Source of the DNA: Liopterus haemorrhoidalis
Lineage: Eukaryota; Arthropoda; Insecta; Coleoptera; Dytiscidae
Assembly: GCA_963971575.1 (NCBI GenBank)
Contig: OZ020616.1
Span: 18,115,535 to 18,179,534 of the forward strand
DNA: 64,000 nucleotides
Reading direction: 5' to 3'
Part shown: positions 1 to 9,239 of the stretch, piece after piece
How the letters are laid out: every line of letters begins with the position of its first letter
How positions within the stretch are numbered: position 1 is the first letter of the stretch
The notes under the pieces: generated by a model
Seen by the model: the letters and a program-made list of their open reading frames with translations, nothing else
Databases searched by the model: none
Told to the model about the DNA's origin: nothing
Made by a program: the position numbers and the translations under genes

Positions 1-252
1 ATTTCCCATAAGATATATCGGAAAATTGGTTTTCTAGATACATACTTTTTAAGATACGAACCGAGGTCTGGAACAAATTAAGTTTGTAAGTCAGGTGCCA
101 TTGTATGTCTATGTCCATGTGCCACCAAAATCAGTTATAAATGTTTTCAGATGTGTAAGAAAGTTAACACAGTCCAAAAGAAGACTGTATATTATTATAT
201 AATCAATAAATGTGTACATCTTTAAACTCAATTTTATATTTAATATGTACAA

Positions 253-1026
253 CAGTGGTGGCCAACCTTTTGGAAGCAAGGGCGCAATTAAGAATTTTCA
301 GAGACGTTGCGGGCGCAATGATATGTAATGACATCATATATGTTTTGTTTTTTATTGTTAAAGTTAATTTTTTTTTTCATTTCTTAATTTTAATTTCTTA
401 AAAAAAATGTTTTTGTTAATTTTTGTCATTTTTAATTTTGAATCTTTTTATTTGATTTTTCTTATAGGTCAAAATCCCATTATTTTTTGAAAAAATCCTC
501 TTCTTCATTTTTAACACAACATAATACAACAAAATAATAATAATTTGTAATAATAATTTTATTGAACGACATTTATTACATAAAATTACATAATATATGA
601 TAAATTATTATTCGTTAATGAGAAGGTTGAGACTGTTTCTTGACATAATTTTTCAAAATCAGGACAGTAATTTGATACTGCTACTCTTAAACTGTCATTC
701 AATGATCAGTTTTTATAAAATGAAACATAAAAAATGGCGCTAAAATTCGATAGAATTCGCTAAAATAATATTTTTTGTAGTGGAACTACTTATATTTTAT
801 TATATAGGGAGGTATTTAATATGGCATAATAAAAAATCACTTGAAAATTTCAATTAATAAATAAGTATTTAATTCCAAGAAAATTTTGCTTAAAAGTTGG
901 AGAATGAAATTGATTGGAAATAAAATTTAAAAAAATATTTTAATTTACCGGGAATCGTATCGCGGGCGCATAACAGATCGCCAGTGGGCGCAGCTGAGCC
1001 CGCGGGCGCGGGGTTGGCCACCCCTG
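253..1026. mobile_element. Non-autonomous hAT element (MITE)
   Basis: Short terminal inverted repeats begin CAGTGGTGGCCAACC on the left and end GGTTGGCCACCCCTG on the right. The element is flanked by an exact 8-bp duplication, ATGTACAA, at 245-252 and 1027-1034. The CAG...CTG ends and the 8-bp duplication are the hAT signature. The 774-bp interior is very A/T rich and has no transposase reading frame, so it is a deletion derivative moved by a transposase encoded elsewhere. GGGCGC motifs sit just inside both ends, as expected of subterminal binding sites. Confidence 0.9.
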
Positions 1027-1101
1027 ATGTACAAGATTGGAATAGAAATGAAAATTTATAATTTTGATCTACATAAAAATAGAAAACTTAATAAAAACTT
1101 T

Positions 1102-3123
1102 GTGGGGGTAGTTAGTTTTTTTTTCTTTTCTTGTATGGGTTGTGCCTGAGATGCAAAATCCAAGTTTTCGACCTCGGCAGCCTTCCGGAACACTTTTGAA
1201 TTTCGCAAAAACTGCTAAATTTTCGCACTCTTTTCGGTTTCTGCCCATTTTGACCATAAAGGAGCACGTTTTCGACAAACACCATTCTATGCATTTTTAA
1301 ACTAGATTAAATCTTCTACAATTTGAGACCAAAATGGGCTCGGTAGTGTTAATAGTTTCCGAGATACAGCTTTTCAAAGTTTGAAAAAATCTCCAAACTT
1401 GAAAATTGTATGCTAAATCATGCTCATGGGCACTGTTTATTTTTAGAAGTGAAAACTACTCCTTATTGTCAAAAATTATAAAATAACATTGTAAAACCTT
1501 ATATTGCTGCCGAAAATACTGGTTATGTAGATTATTACGCGCCGAACCGTGCTATTCGAATGTTTCGAAAAAAAATTTATTGGTTTTATAAACATAGCTC
1601 CTTCATTTTTAGTGATATAAAGTTTTTTCAAAAACGATTTTGTAGGGCTTTTCAAGAGCTATAAGACTGTGTAAATTAAATTCCTTAAGATCCCTTAGTT
1701 TTTAAATGGGGTGAGTTTGAAGGGCTCGAATAAGGTGGTGTTCGCTTGTAAATAGAGGTTTTAAACGGCTATATCTCGCCAAATATTCACTGTACAGAAA
1801 ATATATGCACAAGGAAATTTAAGTCATTAAAAAAGCTACAATTTAGTGCTCTATCATTTTTTGGTATCTCCAGTAATTTCGGAGATATTTTGAAGAAAAG
1901 GGTGAAAAATACGAAATCGCAAAAAATCGTTTTTTCTTTAAACTCCAATTTTTCTAAAATTAGGCATTTTAAATTGGTCAAACTTCTTGGGTGTACTGAA
2001 AATACATATATGAAGAGAACCACAGAAGGGTGAGGATCAATTTTAATTAGGGGGGTAAATAGGGGGTCGTTTTCACTGATTTTTTCGTAGAAAAAAGTAG
2101 GTACCGACCTTATTTTGATCATTCAAGTCGCTTAATTTTTATACCAGAGACTTTTTTTTTTTTTTGAAAGGTCTTATCAAATACTTTAAAAAAGATTCAA
2201 TGAGTTTTCTTTGAAAAATGCCAATTTTTCCTATTATTTGACTTTGAATCTTTCAAATTATGCATTTGGCGAAAAAAAGTTAACCATTAACATGCCGTAT
2301 CTCGGTTCGTATTGGTCGTAGAAAAATAATAAAAAAAGAATTTTGTTTGTTTTTTTAAAAGCTACAATTTTGCTTTCTACAGTTTTTTTGATAAAATGCA
2401 TATTTTTCGAGTTATTCGCAAAAAACTTTTTAAAAACATCGATTTTTTCGTCGAAAAACTGTTACACTCGTATTGTAGTTGAAAGTTACCATTATTTATA
2501 ATAATTAATTCTCCCCACATGCTATAGATACCATTACTTCTATTTATTAATGCTTACCAACTTTCATGTGCGGTGTATTTATATTATGACAAGGTTTTAC
2601 CTTGGGACATTGAATATATAATTTTTCATTTCAGGCGATTGAGGACGATGAAGAAAACAGTGAACAGTGACTTCCCTCCACCCATACCACCCTTCTTCCT
2701 CCTCCCCCACCTTCAAAATGTTAAATTGAATAAATGTTTACTTCACTGACTCATGTTAGACAGGTTGTTGAAGATATAAAGGCAATTGTATATGATGAAA
2801 CATGAAAATTAGCATAAAATTTTCAAGTTTGGAGATTTTTTCAAATTTTGAAAAGCTGTATCTCAGAAACTATTGAAGCTACTGAACCCATTCTGGTCTT
2901 AAATTGTAGCAAATTTAATCTAGTTTAAAAATGCATTGAATAAGGTTTGTCAAAAACGTGTTCCTCTATGGTCATAATGGTAAGAAACCGAAAAAAGTTC
3001 GAAAATTTAGTAGTTTTTGAGAAATTCAAAAGTGTTCTGGAGGGCTGCCAAGGTCGAAAACTTGGATTTTGCATCTCAGGCATATCTCATACAAGAAAAA
3101 AAGACGAAACTATATACCCCCAC
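1102..3123. repeat. Long inverted repeat, foldback-type element
   Basis: The stretch from about 1102 to 1430 reappears, inverted and diverged, at about 2805-3123. Both outer edges are a GTGGGGGTA-type motif. The arms share the phrases around 'cgagatacagcttttcaaag' and 'atgcatttttaaactaga'. The middle (1430-2800) is A/T-rich DNA with many short 'atatctcg'-like phrases and no credible coding sequence; short open frames here are shadows of the repeat. I see no clean target duplication, so the superfamily is left open. Confidence 0.65.
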
Positions 3124-3182
3124 TTGATGCAACTTTTGCCCCATAATCATGACAAGGTTACTGGACTAATATTTAAGCATTT

Positions 3183-3251
3183 GTTTTTGCGCCCCTAAGA
3201 GCTTGCGCCCTGGGCCTGTGCCCCTGTCGCCCCTGCCTTTCACCGCCGCTG
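3183..3251. mobile_element. hAT-like terminus, partner end not found
   Basis: The stretch is unusually G/C rich and ends CACCGCCGCTG at 3251. Read on the other strand it starts CAGCGGCGGTG, a common hAT terminal form. The matching left end was not found, so this is probably a truncated or diverged element. The assignment rests on the terminal sequence alone. Confidence 0.35.
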
Positions 3252-3765
3252 TAAACATGTCAGTATAATCTTGAGCAGCTGTGTATGAGGTGTTCAAAAT
3301 ATCTATTTTAATATCACCAATTAGGATTTCTGTACGGTTTTTGCAGTATTTAAGGATATACTGGTCAAGAATATCAGTGAATTATATATTGCATAAAGGA
3401 GGTGGTTTATAAATATCTGCCATTCCAATTTTATGAGAGTCAAGTTTTATATCTACCCTTATCAAATTATAATTATGATCTATGTTATTACCAATAATTT
3501 CCACAGAATGAGAAAATGTATCTTTTACAAATATTAGTTACTCCATCATTCTGATTGAAATTACTACTATTATAATAAGTGGAATAGCCCTTTATCACAA
3601 AATATTCATAGTTAGGTAGGTTCCATGTTTCTGACAAAACTACAACATCAATGTTATTATCAATTTCACCTAGAAATGTATCTAGTTTATCAAAGTTTTT
3701 AGCTGCGCTTCGAATATTTGTATGTAAGATATTAAAGATATTTGTATTTTCTGAAATTATATAAA
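3252..3765 (-). pseudogene. Non-LTR retrotransposon endonuclease (APE type), broken
   Basis: Reading the minus strand from about 3760 gives the start of an apurinic-like endonuclease. ILHTNIRSAAKNFDKL is followed by the DVVVLSETW block that carries the catalytic Glu, then GYSTYYNSS, NDGVT, and after a one-base frameshift SHSVEIIG, NLIRVDIKL and IYKPP. This order is the N-terminal half of ORF2 in Jockey/CR1-type LINEs, where the enzyme nicks target DNA. No reverse transcriptase follows. The piece has a frameshift and a stop after IYKPPPLCNI and is abutted by a hAT-like end at 3251. The clade is uncertain; the endonuclease identity is fairly secure. Confidence 0.6.
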
Positions 3766-3889
3766 TATAATTGCTTAATTCATTTTTGTTTTTAATGAAA
3801 TTATATACAATAAATAATTACAATTTATAATAAATAAAAATTTCCAATCACAGTTAATTAACTTATATTATTAAAAAGGACATTATTAA

Positions 3890-4325
3890 AATCACAGTAT
3901 TTTTTTTAATGATTTCAAACTTTATTCATGAAAATTACTCAGTAGAAAACTTTTTATATTTTTCCGAACTATCTTTTTGAGTAGGTGTTTTTTACTTTGA
4001 AGCATTTTATAAAACTCCGCACCGTTTTCTTCATGATTTAATTTAATCAGTAATATTGCTTTTAATGTGTCTACATCAAGTTGAGTCTTGTCCAAAAGCT
4101 GTTCATACCCTTTCGGTAGATTTTTTTTTTTAGCTCAAGTTTTGTAAAAATAATTTTACTTGAAATAAATTTAAAGTAAATATTGAAAATAAGTACTTTT
4201 TCTAAAATTCAGGACAATTCTGGACAGAAAACCCGAAATCGGCACAAATATTGCCTCTGAAAAAATTCGGAACGCAAGGCGGAAATTTGGGACTGTCCCG
4301 GCAAATTCGGGACGTATGGTCATCT
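3890..4325 (-). pseudogene. hAT transposase C-terminal relic with terminal repeat
   Basis: On the minus strand, about 4130 down to 3930 reads LDVDTLKAILLIKLN followed by EENGAEFYKML. This resembles the hAT dimerisation region near the C-terminus, where a 'LL.vKlN....C.eFy..L' pattern is usual. The flank at about 4200-4325 ends GGGACGTATGGTCATCTT; its complement, beginning near GATGACCATACGTCCCG, is a familiar hAT end. The catalytic DDE region and BED finger are absent. The call combines a weak protein match with a stronger terminal match. Confidence 0.45.
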
Positions 4326-4690
4326 TAAGAGTACTCATTGACAGGCTGATATTCTTCCTGAGAGAATCGAACGTACTGTTTTATTTGTGAAGTCTTGCAC
4401 CTTATTTTAATATGTTCTATTTCTAGACTGTGATATTCGAAGGTTTTTGGCCCCTTTACAGCCTCTTACCATCACCCTGCGTCAGTTAAATTTTTCGAAC
4501 AGACATTTTATTTTATTTGTTTGTGCTTGTCTGTGCAAGATTTCTTTTATTGAGTAGGCGTACTGTTGTTCATTTTATTTATTTAATTATTGTTTAGTTT
4601 ATTGTTTTTAATATGTAGTGTAGTTTTTAGATGGGCCGTGATAGGCGCAAATAGCCTTTGTTGCTGTGCGCCAAAAATTTTAACTAATTA
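4326..4690 (+). mobile_element. LINE 3' end (I-like), copy 1
   Basis: This is the same 3'-terminal sequence as 14690-14737 plus 16475-16695. Shared landmarks are the end of the coding frame (RLIFFLRESN), the phrase 'acagcctcttaccatcaccc', and the terminal 'ggcgcaaatag' with 'ctgtgcgccaaaa'. It is 5' truncated, as is usual for LINE insertions, and only about the last ten codons of ORF2 remain. It gives an uninterrupted reference for the copy at 14.7 kb that was split by another transposon. Confidence 0.6.
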
Positions 4691-4693
4691 ACT

Positions 4694-5259
4694 CAGGGGT
4701 TCTTATACTTATGTAGTCCGAGAACCCCCTCTTGAACAACATTTTTTATTGCGGACCCCATCCCAACCCTAGGCATTTTACGTCGTTCTTAAGACTTAAT
4801 TTCTGGCTCAATAGTATCATAGGTACTACGTTATAATAAATATTGATAAAAATGTATCGCTGGTTATTTTAATAAATGGTCTTGCGCATTTATAGAGATG
4901 AACATTTTTATTAGCATATAGAATAAAAAAACATAAAATGAATAAAAATAGTAGCAAAAAGAATTAAAAAAGTTACAAATTATAATACGTTAAACTCATA
5001 GAAACATTTCTTGGTCAAAAATAGATCTTATTATAATACGTTTTCTGTAAATAATTTGCAGTTGAATAAAAATAATTAAATTTTTACTAATTATTGTTTA
5101 GTTATGTCCATAACTAGTTAGATAATAACAAATACAAAAAGTCTTGACCATGTAGGATTTATTTGAATAAAAAAAAAGTTAGGGGATGTAAAGTTAATGT
5201 CGAAATTGTTTCGCGGACCCCCGTTAATGGCTACGTGGACCCCAGTTTAAGAACCGCTG
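4694..5259. mobile_element. Non-autonomous hAT MITE, copy 1 of 2
   Basis: The element starts CAGGGGTTCTTA and ends TTTAAGAACCGCTG. It is flanked by near-identical 8-bp duplications, AATTAACT (4686-4693) and AACTAACT (5260-5267). A second copy occupies 53178-54410 and is interrupted by another repeat, so this 566-bp copy shows the uninterrupted form. It carries 'gcggaccccatccc' near the left and 'gcggacccccg' near the right. There is no coding capacity. Confidence 0.9.
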
Positions 5260-5267
5260 AACTAACT

Positions 5268-6571
5268 GAAGGATTTATATTGTTTTGTTTGGTTTGCATA
5301 TTTGTCTTTATTAGTTTGCATTTAACTATCAAATTTATTATGATACGTAATACTAATTTAATTTGACTGTTCTAATATACATAGGTAAATATTTTCGAAG
5401 GTATTTTCTATTTCGATATTTCAATTTATTTAAAATTAGCGCACAGATAGCCACTAGCCGCGTATTTCGGTGGATGCATACCCCCCCCCCCCGGCGTCAC
5501 TGAGAATAGCAGCCTATTGTTAGATAAATTCAGTCTCATGCATTTGGTTTTCGAATTATTGTATAATAATATGTGTAAATCGTTGCGTAAGTGACCCGGG
5601 TCTCCATCGCTACGACCTTTGAACCTCCTTTTTAACTTATTAATCACAGTTGCAGCATCATAATGACTATTAATTTTGCACATCAATGTGAATGACTGAT
5701 AATCCCGTAACACCTACGGCTAGAGTTTAACACTCAAATTTATTCATTTTACTAATTGCAAATGAAAAGGTTACTTCGACGCCAGCATGTCAGAAGACCA
5801 GACGGAAATTGATAGATAATCATTGACTTGATTTCTAAAGGAAGAGGAAAAAATGTGAATTTTTGCTCATTTCAGGATTTCGCAGGTATCTAGTATGTGA
5901 TGGGAGACAACCTAGGGGCTTGTATAATAAATACAAATTTTTGAACTTGGACATTTTTGTAATCACATCAAAATGAACAATACTGTAAATATAAACCCAT
6001 ATCTATCGTTTTTCAAGAGAGTTATTGGACTGAACGATAAATGCAGAAAAACAATAGATGGGAGAATATATAAAATAGAATAGCATTAATTCGGGATTGA
6101 ATGAAATAAATGATTATTCAAGACACGGTCGATGGAGATGTCACTATATTTTAATAGTTATTTGTGTACCATGGCCAAAAAGTAGATGTTTTTCGGCCGC
6201 ATCTGAATTTGTACTTCTTTTTGAATCCTTCAAACAGATGAGGACGAAAAAGATCTTTTTGGCCAAGGTGCACATTATATTTTTTGGGTGACCAAAAGTA
6301 ATTTTTATTAGAAAAATTAAATTTATTTATTTACATTCGATAATTTATGGTTATTGAACAATTATTACAATTATAAATGTTTGTATCCCCATTATTCTTC
6401 TCTATATTTTCTTTATTTTGACAGTTTGAAACAAACTGTGCATTGATAGACCTGATGCAAGTAGTAGTACTTGTACCAGCTCCGTTATTGTCTGATGAGT
6501 TGCTGTTATCTTTTAGAATCTTATTAGCAATAGCTATTTTACTTGAAATTGAGTCTTCAACATAGCCTTCT
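5268..6571. other. No gene recognised; fragments of repeats only
   Basis: A C-tract followed by CGGCGTCACTG at about 5484-5508 resembles a hAT terminus but has no partner. At 5845-5905 lies a fragment shared with the Tigger tail at 29085-29145 ('tgtgaattttt...catttcaggattt'). On the minus strand, 6570 to about 6320 stays open for some 80 codons without a clear start or recognisable motif. Nothing else stands out. Confidence 0.5.
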
Positions 6572-6814
6572 GCACTTTTTCATGGTGAATTTTCAGAGGT
6601 TCTCATTTTTTTTTTTATTGCGTGCCGTTTTCAAGTTATCGGGATCGATTTTAATTTTTCATATGGAGCTTATAGTAGGTTATGATAATTTTGAATAAAG
6701 CTTTTTTTTGTTATTCAACCATATAAAAAAGAACTATTTTATTTTCGTAAATAATATAAAAAATTAAAAAAAACTTTTTTTGTGAACCTCTGTAAATTCA
6801 TCATGAAAAAGTGC
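6572..6814. repeat. Short foldback repeat with about 31-bp arms
   Basis: GCACTTTTTCATGGTGAA with CAGAGGTTC on the left is matched in inverted orientation by GAACCTCTG with TTCATCATGAAAAAGTGC on the right. The 180-bp interior has no reading frame. It is probably a small MITE; no target duplication was identified. Confidence 0.6.
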
Positions 6815-6906
6815 CTCAAGAAAGTGCACATCAAAATCACTTAATATTTTAATTTTGGAAGTTATGACCAAAAATTAAAAACCGGACGTTTTCGTTCATA
6901 TCTAGT

Positions 6907-6907
<1 letters not shown>

Positions 6908-6985
<78 letters not shown>
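6908..6985. repeat. (TA)n microsatellite
   Basis: An almost pure run of alternating A and T about 75 bases long. It is a simple tandem repeat with no other content. Confidence 0.95.
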
Positions 6986-6988
<3 letters not shown>

Positions 6989-7318
6989 TCATTCTTTTTC
7001 ATCGAGAGACCCCATGCTGTCCAAAAATGTATTAGTCTATGAAAGGTCTACCAGGGCTCATTCGATGCTTATTGTAGTCTAGTTTCGAAATCCGAGTGGT
7101 TCTTTTACGGAAACATCGTAACTTATCAAATATGGCCACCAATCCCACGTGACCTCTACCTTTTCTTCGATAAATCGATTATAAAGTAAACACAATCGAG
7201 TCAATTTGGGTGTCAAACCCCTGAAAATGTTACCTAAAGGTAGTTGAGGCGGCTGTTAATGAATCCAGGGTCAAATTTAGAAAATTTTAGTAATTTAAGT
7301 AATAATAGTAATAAGCGT
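6986..7318. other. Spacer with nothing recognised
   Basis: There is no convincing reading frame, terminal repeat or RNA gene between the (TA)n run and the BEL LTR. Confidence 0.5.
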
Positions 7319-7503
7319 TGTCAACAAATAACAAAAATTCTTAGTAATTAATTTAGAATGTAATACAGTTTTTTGACAGTAAATAATTAGTGTGGTTTCT
7401 TTGTACGTTTTATGTCCTGAAACGGATACCTATTTAAAGTACTTGAATTTTAACTTTCCGCGTCGCGTTGAGCCGGTTACGGGTAGTTGTCGTGTCTCAA
7501 CAT
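7319..7503 (+). mobile_element. BEL/Pao 5' LTR
   Basis: The block starts TGTCAACAAATAACAAAAAT and ends near GTGTCTCAACA. A diverged copy of its first about 37 bases recurs at 13979-14015 downstream of the BEL coding remnants, as a 3' LTR would. It is followed by a TTTTGGTGATCCCGA motif that fits a BEL primer-binding region and then by a gag start codon at 7525. The LTR is short; its right edge is inferred from the CA dinucleotide before that region. Confidence 0.6.
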
Positions 7504-7524
7504 AAGTTTTGGTGATCCCGAGAC

Positions 7525-7860
7525 GTGATGGATAAATTAAAAAGAAATAGTAGACCGTTCAGGGTTCAACTAACGAGATCCATAAACGAACTAACACAGT
7601 TGTTGGAACAGACAGTGCAAGATTTGGTTCATATTAAAGCCAAGTTGGAGAGTATTATTATCAATTATCAAGACCTGAAAGAAATGGATCAAAGGGTAAT
7701 TGATGCTCTTTTGGAGGATGATACTCTGTGATGATGAGCAAGATGAAGAATTTGCCGCGATTGATGAATATCTTAGCAAATATATAATTACTAAAATAAG
7801 AGCTGGATATATTATTACTAAAGCCCAACACCATGGTAGCATTGTGGAGAGTTTCCAGGT
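7525..7860 (+). pseudogene. BEL/Pao Gag N-terminus, truncated
   Basis: The frame begins MDKLKRNSRPFRVQLTRS and continues INELTQLLEQ, a helical segment typical of the Gag start in BEL/Pao retrotransposons. It is open for 68 codons, then a one-base shift restores CDDEQDEEFAAIDEYLSKYI to about 7800. Gag would form the particle that packages element RNA. The rest of Gag, including its zinc knuckles and the protease, is missing. Where it should be, the sequence passes into LDLa-like repeats (7900-8235). The start codon lies 22 bases after the inferred 5' LTR end. Confidence 0.7.
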
Positions 7861-7899
7861 TGGTTCATATGTTGTTAGTAATAATACCAGATATCCGAT

Positions 7900-8235
7900 A
7901 ACCACACCGAAAAGATGTGATAATAAGATGATTATGGTGATAATTCCGATGAAGTCATCTGTGGACCAAGACATGCACACCGAATATATTTACTTGTGAA
8001 GATGATAAATGTATTCCACAGTATAGGAAGTGTGTTTTTGAGAATGATTGTCAGGATAAGAGTGATCAAAAGAATGGCGAGAATAAGAATTGTACTGGAT
8101 CGCAGTTTCCTTGTAAGAACGAGAGGTGTATTCCAAGTAAGTGGAAGTGTGACTTGCAGAATGATTTGTTAAAAAAAGGACAAAACCTTATGGAGCTGAT
8201 GCCTGCAATGATTTTACGGTTCCGGGAAAAGAAAT
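7900..8235 (+). pseudogene. LDL-receptor class A repeats, frameshifted host-like fragment
   Basis: Three consecutive LDLa modules can be read with frame changes. The first is only an end: DDYGDNSDEVICG (7927-7965). The second runs FTCEDDKCIPQYRKC, then ENDCQDKSDQ and NKNC (7989-8092), keeping the Phe-x-Cys, Cys-Ile, Cys and Asp-Cys spacing, although the usual SDE is SDQ. The third is QFPCKNERCIPSKWKCD (8103-8155); it has lost its fifth Cys and picks up again after a shift as KPYGADACNDFTVPG (to about 8226). LDLa repeats bind calcium and ligands in the extracellular part of lipoprotein and vitellogenin receptors. At least three frameshifts mean it is not translated. It replaces the middle of a BEL element, so I infer a chimeric reverse transcript; a host exon overrun by transposons is the alternative. 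Confidence 0.7.
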
Positions 8236-8239
8236 TTGG

Positions 8240-8985
8240 CGTAATACCAGATATTAAGAAGGCAGTCTTCACCATAAGAGTAACTAAAGAATACAGAAAT
8301 TATTTAAGATTCTTATGGTGGGAGTCGCTTGAAGCAAAACCTCCTATTAAATTTGGACACAAACGTGTTGCATTCGGAGTAAACTACAGCCCTTAATGCT
8401 TGCAGCAGTTTTCAAATTGCATTTGAAATGAGTTAATTACCTTCTGAATGCATTGTATGTGGACAATTGTGTCACTTCTGTGGACAATCGAAATGGACAT
8501 TTTTCGCGCGAAATAAAAAAACTTTTTAAGTGGCGCGAAAATGGATTTACGTGCTTGGAAACAAAGTGAATCGAGTGACAACCCGATAACTTCACGAGTG
8601 AGCAGTTTACTCGGTTTGCAATGGGACAAAATTTCGGACATGATTGGTTGTTCCTCTAAAGAAGTGAGTGAAAATATAAGTATAAAGAGAGAGTTGTCTG
8701 CTATTCAACGTATCTCTGACCCAATGGGTTTTCTGGCACCGGTGACTATAATTCCCAAGTTTTTGCTACAATATAATACGCCCTGGTATGGACGATGGTT
8801 CTCTTTTTGCCCACGAATAATTTGGCTAATAGCTTGGATAAGAAGATATGCTTGTAACGCCAGAAAGAAAAGATTATCTGGTGAACTTCCATTTAGGGAA
8901 ATAAATGAAATAGTGCCCAAGACAAAACTGAAGAAAGAGATTGTCACTCGACGAGATAGATTAGTTAAAGTGCCCAGAACATTTA
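8240..8985 (+). pseudogene. BEL/Pao Pol fragments: RT core and pre-integrase region
   Basis: From 8240 the frame reads PDIKKAVFTIRV, then RNYLRFLWW, then RVAFGVNYSP, the palm region of BEL/Pao reverse transcriptase. After a frameshift LYVDNCVTSV appears at about 8450-8480. This is the catalytic motif, with Asn in place of the usual second Asp in the YVDD-type box. From 8541 the frame ITSRVSSLLGLQWD, SIKRELSAIQ and DPMGFLAPVTI matches the connection domain. It then jumps to WLIAWIRRYACNARKKRL and SGELPFREI, the region just upstream of the integrase, so a large internal deletion lies at about 8800. The copy is dead. It is cut at 8985 by the gypsy insertion. Confidence 0.75.
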
Positions 8986-9239
8986 TGTGGCAGGGTTTAG
9001 AAAGATATGACACAGATTAGAATGAACAATTTATTGGAAGTTATTACAAAGAATCAAGGTTTAATTAATATTGTTTACTCGCGTCAACCGTCACTCGTTC
9101 GTACATTTCTCCGCGTCGTGGTCTCAACATATACTTCTTTCGTTGCCGGCTGAACTCACACTTCTGCTTCTCGGACTTCCCTGCTTCCGCCCCACTACAC
9201 CTCTCGGGGTCAGTGTCGGCGTATTGGGGAAACCCCACA
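8986..9239 (-). repeat. Ty3/gypsy 3' LTR
   Basis: 254 bp, identical by eye to 13625-13878. The last 175 bases of the gag-pol frame lie inside it, so the C-terminus of the polyprotein is encoded by LTR sequence. Confidence 0.95.

Noticed and set aside
5426..5713. 95-codon minus-strand frame
   Set aside because: Contains a glycine run from a C-tract and a hAT-like end; no recognisable domain.
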